NCBI RefSeq assembly: GCF_026210795.1
Contig: NC_089439.1
Coordinates: forward strand, 2,976,001-3,040,000
Reading direction: 5' to 3'
Length of the DNA: 64,000 bases
Origin: Rhizophagus irregularis
Lineage: Eukaryota; Glomeromycota; Glomeromycetes; Glomerales; Glomeraceae
Part shown: one piece after another, positions 10,105 to 22,033 of the stretch
How the letters are laid out: every line of letters begins with the position of its first letter
How positions within the stretch are numbered: position 1 is the first letter of the stretch
Notes under the pieces: model-generated
Database searches by the model: none
Seen by the model: only the letters and a program-made list of their open reading frames with translations
What the model was told of the DNA's origin: nothing
Made by a program: the position numbers and the translations under genes

Positions 10105-12004
10105 AAAAAAAAAACTCTTTCCCGAATACATTTTTTACGAAAATTTCTGCGTAATAATTTTTTTTAAAAAATAATCCCCTTTATTAAATTTTATTACATA
10201 AATATAAAAATGTCTATGGATAAGAGCCGAACACCAAACGAAGAAGCTTTAGACTTCGTTTCCTTGTTTAACGAACAATATTTTCACACTGTTACATATC
10301 ACTTAAGTTCTTTTGTACAGGACGGTTTCTTCAAGGACTTATTTGAAAAAAACCCCTCAGTACCTAAGGATAAAGCCCAGATACTGATAGAAAGGTTTGG
10401 CGAATAAGCCAACCCCATGAACTTCACTACACAAGCTCAAGCTACAAATATACAACCTACCACCCTTTCGCTAATATTTTCTATAGTGCTATATGCTGCG
10501 TCCAGGTCTTGGGATAATTTTTCTACCCAATTCTATTGCAAATTTGGCGATACTGGTGATGATGATGATGACGAAGATAGGGAATCTCAGGATACTGATG
10601 ATTACCTAATGGATGCGTCACCGTTTCTTGATCAAGATGTAGATGATCTAATACGCCAAGGATTCCAAAAACCACCAAATCCAGTACCTATCAAGCTTCC
10701 ATCAATGCCTGATATAGTAATGCCCCCTGTTGATCAAACTGTAATACCTGAAAATTCCCGGAAGAAAGATAAACAAAAGGCGCGTATTACAGATGATAAA
10801 CAAGTTGCGAACCAATCAACAAAGGCAAAACCTGATGTGAAAACATCAGCCAAAAATTCCCATAAAGGAAAGAAATCATCCGAACTGGAGGCTACACAGA
10901 TACTGATAGGATACGAAGCTGTCAGAGAGGAGCTTCGAGCGAATCCAAGACATAATAGTTTACGATATCCCGTATACCTGGGACCTGCCAAAAATACTAG
11001 CAGAGTTAAAACTTTGGGGAACGCTATTAAATGTTCTGTTAAACGGCAACATAAGTATCAGACTCTTCAAGTCAAAATAGCACTTTCCTCTTTTGCCCTT
11101 CCCCAGTTTAATAAATATTGGACGACAGACCTGGGAGGTATATCCATTAGATGGTTCCCTGCGAGTTGAACTTTACGAGAAAGGAAACAACGTGAAAAGT
11201 TCCGGAGGATATGACGATGGCTACCTTGTGGATGGACCGTAAACCATGTGAATTTTTAATGAAGTGCGGTGCCAGCTCATTTAAAATTATTCAAACAAGC
11301 AAAGGAAGGAGGAAACTTGTGGCCTATTTCGAGAATTGGGAGACCACACTAAGGGCCTTAGATACGCCACAGTTTTTCGTACCTGATGGTAAGTAGTTGA
11401 AATGGTGTCGACACTCCATTCCTACCTTGAAGAAAGCACAAAGTAAACCGAAGGCTAAAAATACACTGAATATGAAAACGTCAGGTAAGTCTGATAAGAA
11501 TTTGGACAGTAATCAGCCTAAGAAGAAGGATAAACCTACATCCTCGAAGAAAGTCCTGAAAAATAATAACCAGGAGGAGAAACACCCAAAGAATCAGAAG
11601 AAGGCAAAGAATACCTCGAAGATTAAGGGTGGTAATAAAGATAACAAGGCGGTTTTAGCAGAGATTTTAACTTTATTACAGAAACTAGTTTAGCCTACGC
11701 TTTGATTAGCGGTTTTACAAATTTCAGAATTGTATTATTTTTTAGGATAGAATAAGTTTATGTGTATGCATCACAATTTCTTGGAAAGGGGACTTGTCCT
11801 CTCCACTTTTTTTCCCCCCCTATTTTTACCCAGTGTGTTCTCCTGGATTATTATCGGTAGTGGTAGTAGTACAGGTCTTTTATTTTCAAGAAGTTCGGGT
11901 TGGGCTCCAGCTCCTCTGGAATTCGATGGTAGGATTTAGTTGGGTTGTATTACTTCGGAATCATGCTCAGTTTTGTATCCCTGCCGGCTTCACATAAAAT
12001 AAAT
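10105..12004 (+). mobile_element. LINE-like ORF1-only element, copy C (full length, 13-bp TSD)
   Basis: The element lies between two perfect copies of ACAGTGATGAGAA (10092-10104 and 12005-12017). It starts with an A-run and ACTCTTTCCCGAATACA, contains the ORF1-like frame 10210-11693, a 3' UTR shared with copies A and B, and ends TTCACATAAAATAAAT. Removing it rejoins the acidic reading frame of the Plavaka gene. A long target duplication of 13 bp, the 3' simple-repeat tail and frequent 5' truncation of sister copies fit target-primed reverse transcription. At 1900 bp it is likely a complete but non-autonomous unit lacking ORF2. Confidence 0.85.
10210..11693 (+). pseudogene. LINE ORF1-like protein, copy C
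   Basis: Best copy of the family. The ATG at 10210 opens a frame that meets an in-frame TAA at 10405-10407, continues in the same frame from 10408 to 11169, shifts frame where about 20 bases present in copies A and B are missing near 11200, and continues 11211-11693 with one in-frame TAG at 11394-11396. N-terminal part is mixed, then an acidic stretch (DDDDDEDRESQDTDD), a proline-rich linker, a Lys-rich part, a globular region with KCSVKRQHKYQTLQVK and RWFP, the WMDRKPCEF block and a Lys/Asn-rich tail ending LLQKLV. Resembles ORF1 proteins of glomeromycete LINEs as I recall them; nucleic-acid binding is inferred. Confidence 0.6.
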
Positions 12005-14573
12005 ACAGTGATGAGAATGATGGTGATGAGAATGACGGTGATGAGGATAATGGTAATGAGAATGATGGTGATGAGAATGATGATGGTGAAGATGAAGATG
12101 ATTATAATGAAGAAGAATTTTTTGCATCTCCTGAAATTGATAATGATGAAGTATTTGTGATGGAAAACTTAAGTGATTCTATTAATACTGAAATTATAAT
12201 ATGGTTATTTAAATTTCAACAAAGATTTCGATTACCTCTTGAAGCATTAATAAAATTCTTATATATTATACTTATTCGTTTAAATAAATCGCAAAAAAAA
12301 TGTTAAATATCTTTCAACCAAAAATGCAGTTAGCTGTATGCAACAATTTTCATGAATTATATAATGTTAAAAATATTGTTGAATACAAAGAAGAAGGAAA
12401 AGCTGCTATTGCAAATTTCCTACATGAAGAATTCCCAAATAATCCAGTACCCAGTCATCGTAATAAATGCAATAATCCACTTTCTATTCTTAAAAAAAGA
12501 GAAAGTGAAATAATTGTTGAATCTCGTATGATTTACCCTAAACCAAGTATTCGTCAGCAATTGAGTATGTTATACCAATGACCTGGTTTCAAAAATATGC
12601 TAAATTATCAGGAATTCAAAGAGAAGGGGTTAATATCTATTCAGATATTTATGATGGTAATGTGTGGAAAACCTTTTCTTTTGATGGTAATCCATTTTTT
12701 ACATCAGAAACTGCTACCACCAATTTAGGTCTTCTTATTAACCTTAACTGGTTTCAACTGTTTACATATACACAACACAGTACAGGTGCTATATATGCAT
12801 CTATTTGTAACTTATCAAGATCAGAAAGGAATAAACCTGAAAATATTATATATTTGGATTTTTTGCCAGGTCCAAAAGAGGTGAGATTAGATCGTATTAA
12901 TCATTATTTAGCTCCTATTGTAGATGAACTTTTAGAGCTCTGGAAGGGCTGGAGGATTCCAAAAACTCACCATTATCCTGATGGTTTAGACATTAAAGTT
13001 GCATTAATTGTTGGATCATCAGACATACCAGCCACACGAAAGAAACGTAGTTTTTATAGTGAAGAGTATAGAAAAAATCACTATGGAGGAGATCATAACT
13101 ATGAGTTAAGTAACGCAGAATCACATAGAAAACATGCATATGAATGGTTGCAATGCAACTCAAAAAATTCTAAGGAATTGCTTCATCTTCCATATATGGA
13201 TCCCATATGTTTTGCTGTAGTAGATCCAATGCATTGCCTTTTTCTTGGCGTAGCAAAGTGGATAATTAAATCTATTTTGTGAACAACTTCGAGTGGCACA
13301 AAATAGAATGGATCATGTTATATTACCATCTGATATTGGCCGTATTTCTCCAAAAATTGCGATTGCTATTTTGTGGGATATGTTGGATGATAATGACAGA
13401 AAGATTTTAGGATATTTTGTTTGGGCATGTAATCTTTTGGTAACAAGAATTATTACTGAAAATCATTTAAAAGAAGCACAAGAGAGATTAAAAGATATGG
13501 CTTACCTTATAGAAAACACATATGGACCAGAATACATAACAAGTAACATACATTTTGCACTTCACATTTCTGATTGCTGTCGTGATTATGGTCCTATATA
13601 TAGTTTTTGGCTTTTTCCATTTGAGAGACTTAATAGATATATAGGTAGGGTACTTGATTATTTTATTATCTTCTGGTATCTTTTTTTTTAAAAAAAAAAA
13701 TTAATAATCTATTATCTTTAGGATTATATCCCAATAGTAACCGAAAGATAGAGCCTAAAAATACTTTGATTGATTATCATCTAACATGTAAATGGACATC
13801 TGGCCTTTTAGATGAATCTCTTTGCTTTCTTATAAAAAAAAAAGATGTAGGTAGTTTGGCACTTACAGCAGAAAGAGAAGAGTTACAATATTTCCTATCC
13901 ATGAAACATAGCATATCCAAAATATATGGTACTGAAGCAATACCAGGTCAACTACTTAAACCATCATATTTAAGAGTTGTTATTCCTTCAGAATTGCAAA
14001 TGTTTCTATGTAAATGGTATGAAATGTTGTATGAGATGAAATATTAGGATTTATGGACCTACAAATTAACCAGCATGCAAGATTACAAATTGGCTCAGAA
14101 ATATTTGGAAGGTCATCATGAATAAATTCAACTATTCTTGCGAAATGGAAAGCATTTAGTGATGAAACAATTGACATATATCCAGAAGAGGTTTAATATT
14201 ACTTTGAATATACACTTAGGTTACCTAAAGGGTCAAGAACTCATCTTTTGGCATACTGTATGTCAAATGGTATAAGAATGCGCCTTCCTCTGATATTTGA
14301 TTTAAACATAGGTTTATAGAACCAGAATTATCAAATACTGAATTATGGAAGGGTGAATACTATGAGGAAGGTTGTGATTCACTAATAGCGGTCCATAGAA
14401 TATTGTGTAGAGCCACAAAAATTAGAAATATTTGAGTTGGTAAATAAAATTATATATCAATAATGCCGTTAAATAGAAAATTTAATTTATAAAATTAATT
14501 CTGAATTGAATGTATTTTACAATTATACAAACGATAAAACGTGATGAAACATAGTTGACTAAAACATTCCTTA

Positions 14574-14881
14574 CAGCAGATTGCAAAATTGTAAGACCAC
14601 CCTATGATTTTTTAATTTAAATTTGATATTTTGAATTTTTCAAAAACCAGTAAAAAATCAAGTTAAAAACCTGTTTATTCAACTCCTTAAATAAAAATAG
14701 AAATATATCATATGATTCAATATAAATAAATTACTTTAAAATTTATATTAATTTTAAAGAGTTAAAGTTATTACCAAAATAGGTATTTAAACTTGCTTTT
14801 TTACTAATTCTTGAAAAATTCAAAATATCAAATTTTCAAATTGAAAATCATAGGGTGGTCTTACAATTTTGCAATCTGCTG
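14574..14881. mobile_element. Fold-back MITE flanked by TA
   Basis: 308 bp with arms of about 65-70 bp that are almost exact reverse complements: CAGCAGATTGCAAAATTGTA at 14574 and its complement ending at 14881. The dinucleotide TA is present on both sides (14572-14573 and 14882-14883), as in Tc1/mariner-type MITEs. No coding capacity. A diverged relative of the arm may lie near 27735-27830. Confidence 0.8.
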
Positions 14882-15397
14882 TAAGCATTACAAAATAACT
14901 AGTCTTGTATTTCTTTATCTTTACTTTCATATTCTTCTTCTTTTTCATCTAATTCCATGTTAGATATCTCAATATTTACTATATGTTAATGCATTTCTTT
15001 ACATTCAGTGGCAATTTCAAAGATCTTGTTTTATCATTTGGTTTTTCGTAACTAATCATTACCATTAATAGTGTACTTGTAATTTAATACTAACAATACT
15101 AACAATACTAATAATATGTTTATTTTTTTTCTTTTTCTTTATTCCTTTATTCTTTTGTTCAATTATTTTGCAGGTATAGAAATATTTATTTATTAATACT
15201 AATTATTTTAATATTAACATATTTTTTTTTACCTCTTTGTTACTTTATGTCGTAATACTAACAATACTATCTACGTTTCCTTTTACTTGTACTTTAATAT
15301 TAACAATAATATCCATATTTCTCTTCTTTTACTGTTTCTTTAACTCTTTTTACCTTAATACTAACAATAATAATAATATTTCTTTTATCTTTATATC
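14882..15397. other. AT-rich spacer with AATACTAACAA repeats
   Basis: Scattered copies of AATACTAACAATACTA words at 15088-15370; no gene seen. Confidence 0.45.
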
Positions 15398-15641
15398 TAA
15401 GGTTGCTTGCTGAAATCTAGGGGTTTAGGCAAGATGGCATTTCACCGAAAAGCGAAATTCTGCCGAAACTATATTAAAGTTATATTAAAAAACTGGTGAA
15501 ACTTTGAAGAAAGGCGAAACTGCTGAAACTTATTATAAATGCTAAAACTGCCGAAATTCTGCCGAAACTATAATAAATCTATAGTAAAATTTTGACGAAA
15601 CTAATTGTAGGATTTTGAAGAGGTTTAGACAAGCAACCTTA
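15398..15641. mobile_element. hAT-like MITE (TIR TAAGGTTGC), 8-bp TSD TTTATATC
   Basis: 244 bp beginning TAAGGTTGCTTG and ending CAAGCAACCTTA. Perfect 8-bp duplication TTTATATC at 15390-15397 and 15642-15649. The interior is filled with variants of GCCGAAACT and GGTTTAGGCAAG, as in its four relatives. 8-bp duplications are characteristic of hAT elements. No coding capacity. Confidence 0.9.
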
Positions 15642-15649
15642 TTTATATC

Positions 15650-16305
15650 TAATACTAATGTTACTATAACTGTTTCTCTTCTTTTTACATCTAATAATAT
15701 TGTTACTCTTTACTTTTTCTTTTTTTACTTTTATGTATTTTGTATATATTAATAAATACTTGTAATTTTTTATGGTTTAATAAAATTATATCTAATAAAA
15801 CATACATTATATATACTTATAGTACAGAAAATGAAGTATTATTTATCGAAATATTTTGAAATATTACAAAATATTACGTTATCTAAAATCACAGAATATT
15901 ACTAATCGTTAAATTATGAAGCATTACGCATTATAGAATTTTGAAATATTTTAAAAAGTTGCGAAGTATTACACAGTAAAATTACGGAATATTACGAATC
16001 ATAAAATTACGAAGCTTTACATATCATAATATTTTGAAATATTTTAAAAAGTTATAAAATATTACACTTACACAAACTTGCAGCAGGTCTAAAAACTTAT
16101 GAAATATTATGTAAAATTATGAAATATTGTGAACCGCAAAATTATGGAATATTACAAATCATAAAATTACGAAGCTTTACATATCGTAATATTTTAAAAT
16201 ATTTTAAAAAGTTACAAATTATTATGTTTACGCAAACTTGCGGTAGATTTGAAAACTTATGAAATATCATGATGTGTAAACTTACACAACTTTTCGCACT
16301 ATATA
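15650..16305 (+). repeat. AAATATTACG-rich region with a 160-bp tandem duplication
   Basis: Two clear units start with GGAATATTACGAATCATAAA at 15986 and 16146 (period 160 bp) and share ACGAAGCTTTACATATC and AAACTTGCRGYAGRT. A more decayed third copy is likely at 15840-15985. No coding frame. Confidence 0.7.
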
Positions 16306-16543
16306 ATTTCCTGATGTAATTATATCAATTATTTTGATTATGTGATTTTATAGTTAAGATTTTTTGCTTTTTAAAAAATTCTAGTATGAGACCTTATGCA
16401 CTTAATATATACTATAAGTCAAGAAACCTTATACCATGCATGTGTATTTTTGACCATTTTACAAGTTTTTTTAATATATCAGAGGGATTTAGAATATCAT
16501 TTTTAACTTTTATATGTAACATATTATAAAAGTATGATATAAT

Positions 16544-16787
16544 TAAGGTTGCTGGAAAACTAGAGGGTTTTGGCAAGTTGTCGAAATGCCAAAATGGTGA
16601 AACTTTGCCAAAACTATATAAAAGTCTTATTAAAAAGTTGGCGAAACTCTGGAGAAAAGCGAAACCTGACGAAACTTATTATAAATGCTGAAACTGCCAA
16701 AACCTTGCCAAAACTATAATAAAACTATAGTAAAATCTTGGAGAAACCAATTATAGAATTTTGGAAAGGTTTAGGCAGGCAACCTTA
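16544..16787. mobile_element. hAT-like MITE (TIR TAAGGTTGC), 8-bp TSD GATATAAT
   Basis: 244 bp, TAAGGTTGCTGG to GGCAACCTTA, with perfect duplication GATATAAT at 16536-16543 and 16788-16795. Same length and interior words as the copy at 15398. Confidence 0.9.
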
Positions 16788-16861
16788 GATATAATACAGG
16801 TGCAATAAAAAATAAACCCTTATTTTATTTATTTTATCAAATATTTTTAGAATAAATATAT

Positions 16862-17123
16862 TTGTAACAGCCTGTTACATATCTTATTTGTAACATCCTT
16901 TTTTTATTTTTTTTTTAATAATAAATTTAGTATGTGATTTACAAATAAAATTTTTATATGCAAAATTTAATTTGGAAAACTTTTACTTAATGTTTTTAAA
17001 AAATTCTTTTGTCTTGGTTACATAACTGATCTTTTGTTTTTGTTTACATTACGCCTGATCTTAAATTTTAATTGGATAAAATTGGAGGTTGTTACAAATA
17101 AGATATGTAACAGGCTGTTACAA
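16862..17123. mobile_element. Fold-back MITE with 34-bp arms
   Basis: TTGTAACAGCCTGTTACATA at 16862 and its complement ending at 17123 form arms of 34 bp that match perfectly (through AAATAAGATATGTAACAGG on the right). Each arm also contains the inner palindrome TGTAACAGCCTGTTACA. Target duplication not clear. No coding capacity. Confidence 0.75.
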
Positions 17124-17459
17124 TTAGATTTATCCATATTTTTATTATAAATACTAGTATTAGGATTTTACTCAATTGAAAAGACAGATAGTTTTTGAAT
17201 AGTTTTTAAATAGTTTGATAGTTAAGAATTGTGTTGTAGTAATTGAGTTATACAAAAAGAGTATTATTTTTAGTAATATAATTCAAGATAGTTAATTTCA
17301 CAAATAAAAAATTATCTATATTTTTTTTTATCATATCTAAAATCTTATATAATTTTAATGAAAATCTATTTTCTTTAACTGAACATCTAATGTTATTTCA
17401 TATGATTATTTGTGATTAACTTAAGACTCTTCTATTAAATTAGACTTTAGTTAACCTGG

Positions 17460-17640
17460 TAAAGCATTAAAGTTTTTTGGTTACTTTAATCATTATCAGG
17501 ATAACAGTATATTTTAAGAATATTTTGAATATATAAAAAATACTTTTATATTGTAATTTAAATACTTGAGTAAAAAACAAATACATTAAAAGTACATTTT
17601 AAATGTATTTTAAGTAGAATTAATTTAACAATAACTGGTA
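17460..17640. repeat. Decayed MULE4-family terminal arm
   Basis: The segment with TTAAATACTTGAGTAAAAAAC and AAATACATTAAAAGTA matches the arm at 25040-25235 and, more weakly, the arms of MULE4. It lies just outside the left arm of MULE4 and may be an older solo end. Confidence 0.5.
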
Positions 17641-17644
17641 GTTA

Positions 17645-18213
17645 AATTCACCGGATGGTGAAATTCACCAAATAGTAAATTTTATCATAATATTTAAATA
17701 TTTAAATTTTTTGTTAAAATAGTGAAATTCACCATGTATAACAATTGTGATACTAATGCATAATGCAATTTTTTTTATTTTTTTTTTAGGAGTGTCCTAT
17801 GAAAAGTTCTTATACTTAAATATACTTAAAATTTTATTAAAATATACTTAAAATAAATATTAATTTTAATTCGCGATATACTTATAATATACCTAAAATA
17901 TATCTAAATACTCTTAAAATATATTTTTAATAATATACTTGTTATTTGCCCAAGTACTTAAATTATACTTAACTAAAATTTAAGTACAATATAAGTGTAT
18001 TTTTATATGGATTAATTTAAAATTCATCTCCGATGAATTTAAAAAAAATTCACTGAGGTGAATTTCACCTTATTTCTGTTGTATTACATAAATTTTTTAA
18101 TAAATTACACAAACGGCACGGTGAAATTCACCTCAATTTCTATTGTATTACAACAATAAATTATACAATAAATTACACAACAGTATGGTAAAATTCACCT
18201 CTGGTGAATTTCA
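17645..18213. repeat. GGTGAAATTCACC palindromes at the left end of MULE4
   Basis: The palindrome GGTGAAATTCACC and near forms occur at about 17656, 17722, 18057 (GGTGAATTTCACC), 18120 and 18186-18213. The same words recur on the right side (21621-21657) and next to the solo arm at 24978-25040. Clustering near element ends suggests transposase-binding subterminal repeats; this is an inference. Confidence 0.65.
17794..17966. repeat. MULE4 left inverted arm
   Basis: About 170 bp that reappear inverted at 21686-21858 with high identity, for example ACTTAAAATTTTATTAAAATATACTT broken only by a few changes and the shared words CGCGATATACTTATAATATACC and TAATATACTTGTTATTTGCC. Exact element edges and target duplication could not be fixed. 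Confidence 0.8.
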
Positions 18214-18331
18214 TTTTTGTTTAATTTTCGTAACATATAAACTCAACTAACCTTTAATGTTTACTCTACCACCACTTTCCTTCTTTTGTTTTTTTGTGTT
18301 CTTTAAAGAAAAGGCCTTTCTTTTCTTAGTA

Positions 18332-21300
18332 ATGAATAACGTTAAATCATTAGCTTATTCAAATAATCATGGTTTATACTCTTTCTCACCATATTTTGAA
18401 CCTTTTAATAAAAACCTTTCACTATATTCACAACTTTTTAATATAAACTCTTTATCACATAAGTTACTACCATCTGAACTATTTTCTAAGTCTTCTGACC
18501 TACTTGCTAAACCACTTTTTGAGTTACTCTCTGAGCTTCCTTCTGAACTACAATCACCTTTTAAGCAGTTTTCTGAACTGATACTTTCTGAACTACTTTT
18601 TGAAATACCATCTGAACTACTTCCTGAAATACCATTCAAACCACTTCCCCGAAATACCATCCGAACTACTTCCCCGAAATACCATTCGAACCACTTCCTA
18701 AAGACCTTCGAACCACTTCCCGTACTTACTACTTTACTTTCAGAAGCCACCTTCTGAACCACGTTGAACCACGTTTTGAAACATATTTTGAACTAGACGA
18801 AAATATAGACTCTTTAGAGCAACCTGATAATTATCAATACAATCTTGATATTGGAGATACTTTGATAACTGAAAGTCTGTTAACATATTTATGCATCAAT
18901 ATTGCTTGAAACGTGGATTTGGATACCAAATCTTCTGAAGTGACAAATAAAGACCAAAATGATCCAACTATCATTCAACACAAATCTTTTCGTTGTTCAT
19001 CAAGTGGTAATTATGAAGTTCAAAAAATAATTGATCAAAAATCACATCGTTTACATGGTACTATCAAAACAAATTGTGAATGGTATTGTAATTTCACATT
19101 TCCCAAAACTGCGCATTGTGTAAAATGTATAATGATAAAAGACGTACATAACTATAAGATAGTAAATCCTTCTCAGGTACCGTATATAATCGCCAGATAT
19201 TAGCGCTTTAGTGAAGAAATGATGCAAGATCGCCAATTTTTTATAGATTGCAAAGTAGCACTAATTGTAACATTAGAGATGCTTAAAAAAAAGTATCCTC
19301 AGCATGTATTCCATAAGCAAGATGTATACAATACAATTTATAAATTATGTCAAAGCAATAATCATGAAAAATCATCAGATTCTACATCATTACTTGATAC
19401 TCTTTTTGAAAAGGTATCTCAGGATCCAACTTGGAAGGTTTTTGTTCGATATTCTGGTAATGAACATTGTTTATCAGGCGTCACCATCCCAGCAAGAATT
19501 GTACTGAAGATTTTCTAATATTGTGCTTAATGATAACACTTGTAAGATCAATAAATTTAATATGTATCTAAATGTATTTATGGTAAAAGATAATTATGGG
19601 AGATTTTGAAATATAGCTAATGCGTTGATTGAAGATGAACTTTCATCAACATATGTATGGATACTAAAGTGCTTAATGAAAGCAACAGATAATATTATTT
19701 CAAAATCTATTTGGACGGATTTTGAACCTGGACTTATCAATGCTATTTCTCAAGTTTTTCCAAATACACAGTATTTTTTGTGTTTATTTCATATTTGGCA
19801 AAATATTATAAAGCATTTGAAGACACCTTTAGGTTCAAATTTTAATAATTTTAGTAAAGCATTTTATTCATGCAGAAATTCATTAAATATAGAGATCTTT
19901 GAACAGCGCTGGGAATTTATGATAAAAATATTTCCAGAGTGTCGACGTTATATGATTAGAACACTGTATTTAGTTAGAATGAATTGGGCAAAGCTTATAC
20001 TTCATTTCAATTTAATGCCAGTATTCAAAGTACACAAAGTGTGGAGTCGTTTAATGGTATTATTAAAAAATCTTTAAATGCCGCTAGTACACTCTATGAT
20101 GTTCAAGCAGCAATTGATAAAAGGCATAAAGAAAAAATTAAGTATTATCAATTAGTGGACCTTAAAGCAAAATATACATCAATTGGACTCTCACATATTT
20201 CATCCCAATTTTTTCAAATGTTGATGTGATTATTGTGAAATTTTTGACATCTCTTATATTATCATTACAACAATTTCAAATTTTGCAATCTTTTACTTAT
20301 GAGAAACAGATAGCACCTGAGGTATATATTTATTATTTAATAAAGTACAATAGCGTGATATTACAAAAACTTTATTAATTTACTTTTATTATATAGGATC
20401 TCAATCTACAATCTAATACTTTAAATGACAATTTTATAGAAGATGTAATTGATGAACCTCAAACAACGCTAAAATCTCTTTAGATGGTATGGATACATCA
20501 AGTATCATAGTAGAAGTATGGAAAATTCGTTGAATAGGAGGTTTACTATCTTGTAAAGAAAATTTAGTAGCTCTTTTTCTGATGGAACTCATATATATAC
20601 ATGTATGGAAACTGTCACCAAGGGGATTGTTTGTCGTCATTTTTGGAGAGTAATGCTTTATTCAAGTAATGCAAGGTTTCATATTAGTCTTATACCTGCT
20701 AGGTGAAATTTTAATGAAATTGGATGTTGCTCTTGAAAATTCACCAATAATTAAAGCAATAGAATCATCTAGTGAAGCTACAACAGTACTACTGACAGTG
20801 GATTTCACTCTTCAAACTTTACAATATTTTCAAGGATTATTTCACAATAAAGAAAATGTTCAACATATTATTCCTCAAAGAAATCGATTTGGAATAGTGT
20901 TTTTAACGGCTAAAACTGCAATTAATATTGCATTAGAAACTAAGAGCGATAATGAATTGGTGAAATTACTGAAGAATTTTATTTTAGCTAAACAAAGAAG
21001 TTGGAATGGTGGTGATTCAGAAAATAATGTTAATATAGAAAATTCTGAGCATAACGAAAATGATAATGTTATTCCTTTACAACAGCAGTTAATTGATCAG
21101 ATAACAGATCTTCATGTTACTAGAATTCAAGGAGCTCCTTGTAAAAAAAAAATAAAGAGCGCTATTGAAATGTTAGGAAAAAATAGGGCAATACGTGAAA
21201 TTACAAGTCAAGTTAATGTACAAGAGACTGATGATGGAGGTGCAATATCGAGATCATAACAAAAATGTTTATTATGCGGAAAACCAGGTCATTATCAGAA

Positions 21301-21340
21301 AAAATGTCCTGGTAAAAGTAGTATCAGAGAAGAAAACTAA
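18332..21340 (+). pseudogene. MULE4: Mutator-like transposase (FAR1 / DDE / SWIM / zinc knuckle)
   Basis: Plus-strand transposase relic. A likely start is the ATG at 18332 (MNNVKSLAYSN). The N-terminus contains a Ser/Glu/Leu/Pro repeat (SELLPEIPF, SELPSEL), then after a frameshift near 18755 an acidic part and a FAR1-like region (18913-19203, C..W..H residues). The DDE domain is split by stops near 19201, 19516 and 19607 and covers 19530-19900: DNTCKINKFNM, WTDFEPGLINAI, FLCLFHIWQNI. TQSVESFNG follows at 20033. A SWIM finger lies at 20587-20640 (TCMETV then CRHF) in a frame whose 5' portion is damaged, then a linker 20669-21259 and, after a stop, a zinc knuckle CLLCGKPGHYQKKC and TAA at 21338. 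It is a different subfamily from MULE1/2, closer in layout to MULE3. Confidence 0.8.
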
Positions 21341-21620
21341 TGTTTAAAACTTTTAGTATTATGTATATACAATTTATATATTGTTATGTATGCAAAATAT
21401 GATACTAGCTAGTTATGTTCATTTAAGACGGCAAAAACTTTATTTTTTACGTTATAATATGAATTTTTTTTTCTTATGATTTTATTTGTATGAAACATTT
21501 ATTTTTACTTGACCGTTATAATAAATACTTAATAAAAAGAATAAGTATTCATGCTTAAAATGTAAACAATTTAAAATATAAATTTTATTATTTTTAATAC
21601 AAAAATTTTTTGTGATGCAG

Positions 21621-21858
21621 TGAATTTTACCTTTCGGTAAGTTTTACCTCTGGTAAGCATTAAAATTGTCCTTTTTATATAACAGATAATTTAAGTACTT
21701 AGGCAAATAACAAGTATATTATTAAAAATATATTTTAAGAGTATTTTAGGCATATTTTAGGTATATTATAAGTATATCGCAAATTAAAATTGATACTTAT
21801 TTTAAGTATATTTTAATAAAATTTTAAATATATTTTAAGTATAAAAACTTTTTATAGG
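21621..21858. repeat. MULE4 right end: subterminal words and inverted arm
   Basis: 21621-21657 has GTGAATTTTACC and GGTAAGTTTTACC variants. 21686-21858 is the inverted partner of 17794-17966. The pair frames the transposase and marks an element of about 4 kb. Confidence 0.75.
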
Positions 21859-22033
21859 GGTGGCTTTAACGCTTTGATGCTTTAAACATTTGCTTAGACT
21901 TTAATGTTGTAAGGTAAGTAGCATTTCGTTTTTTTTTATTTGTTTTTATTTTTTTTTTAACTTGAAAATATTACTAACATTTCCTCTTCTTTTTTTTTAG
22001 GAATGGTTGAATGACTCCAGAAATCAATCTGGT

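Larger units (their letters stand above)
9478..14425 (+). pseudogene. Plavaka copy 1: tnp2-family (CACTA-like) transposase, interrupted
   Basis: A transposase gene split by the LINE-like insertion at 10105-12004. N-terminus 9478-9735 has a Cys pair (CFCIRCD) and basic repeats, then an Asp/Glu-rich run from 9960 that resumes after the insertion. Exon pieces follow in three frames: 12007-12301, 12300-12581, 12578-13282 and 13293 on. Diagnostic tnp2 features are the acidic FAVVDPMHCLFLG near 13210-13250 and SDCCRDYGPIYSFWLFPFERLNRY near 13570-13640. A GT..AG intron at 13645-13721 restores the frame to 13722-14047; the C-terminal part (HARLQIGSEIFG, ELWKGEYYEEGCDS) runs with stops to about 14425. 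Copy 2 has the same intron position. Terminal repeats were not found. Confidence 0.85.

Noticed and set aside
10734..10991. Minus-strand ORF of 85 codons
   Set aside because: Antisense shadow of the ORF1-like frame of LINE-like copy C.
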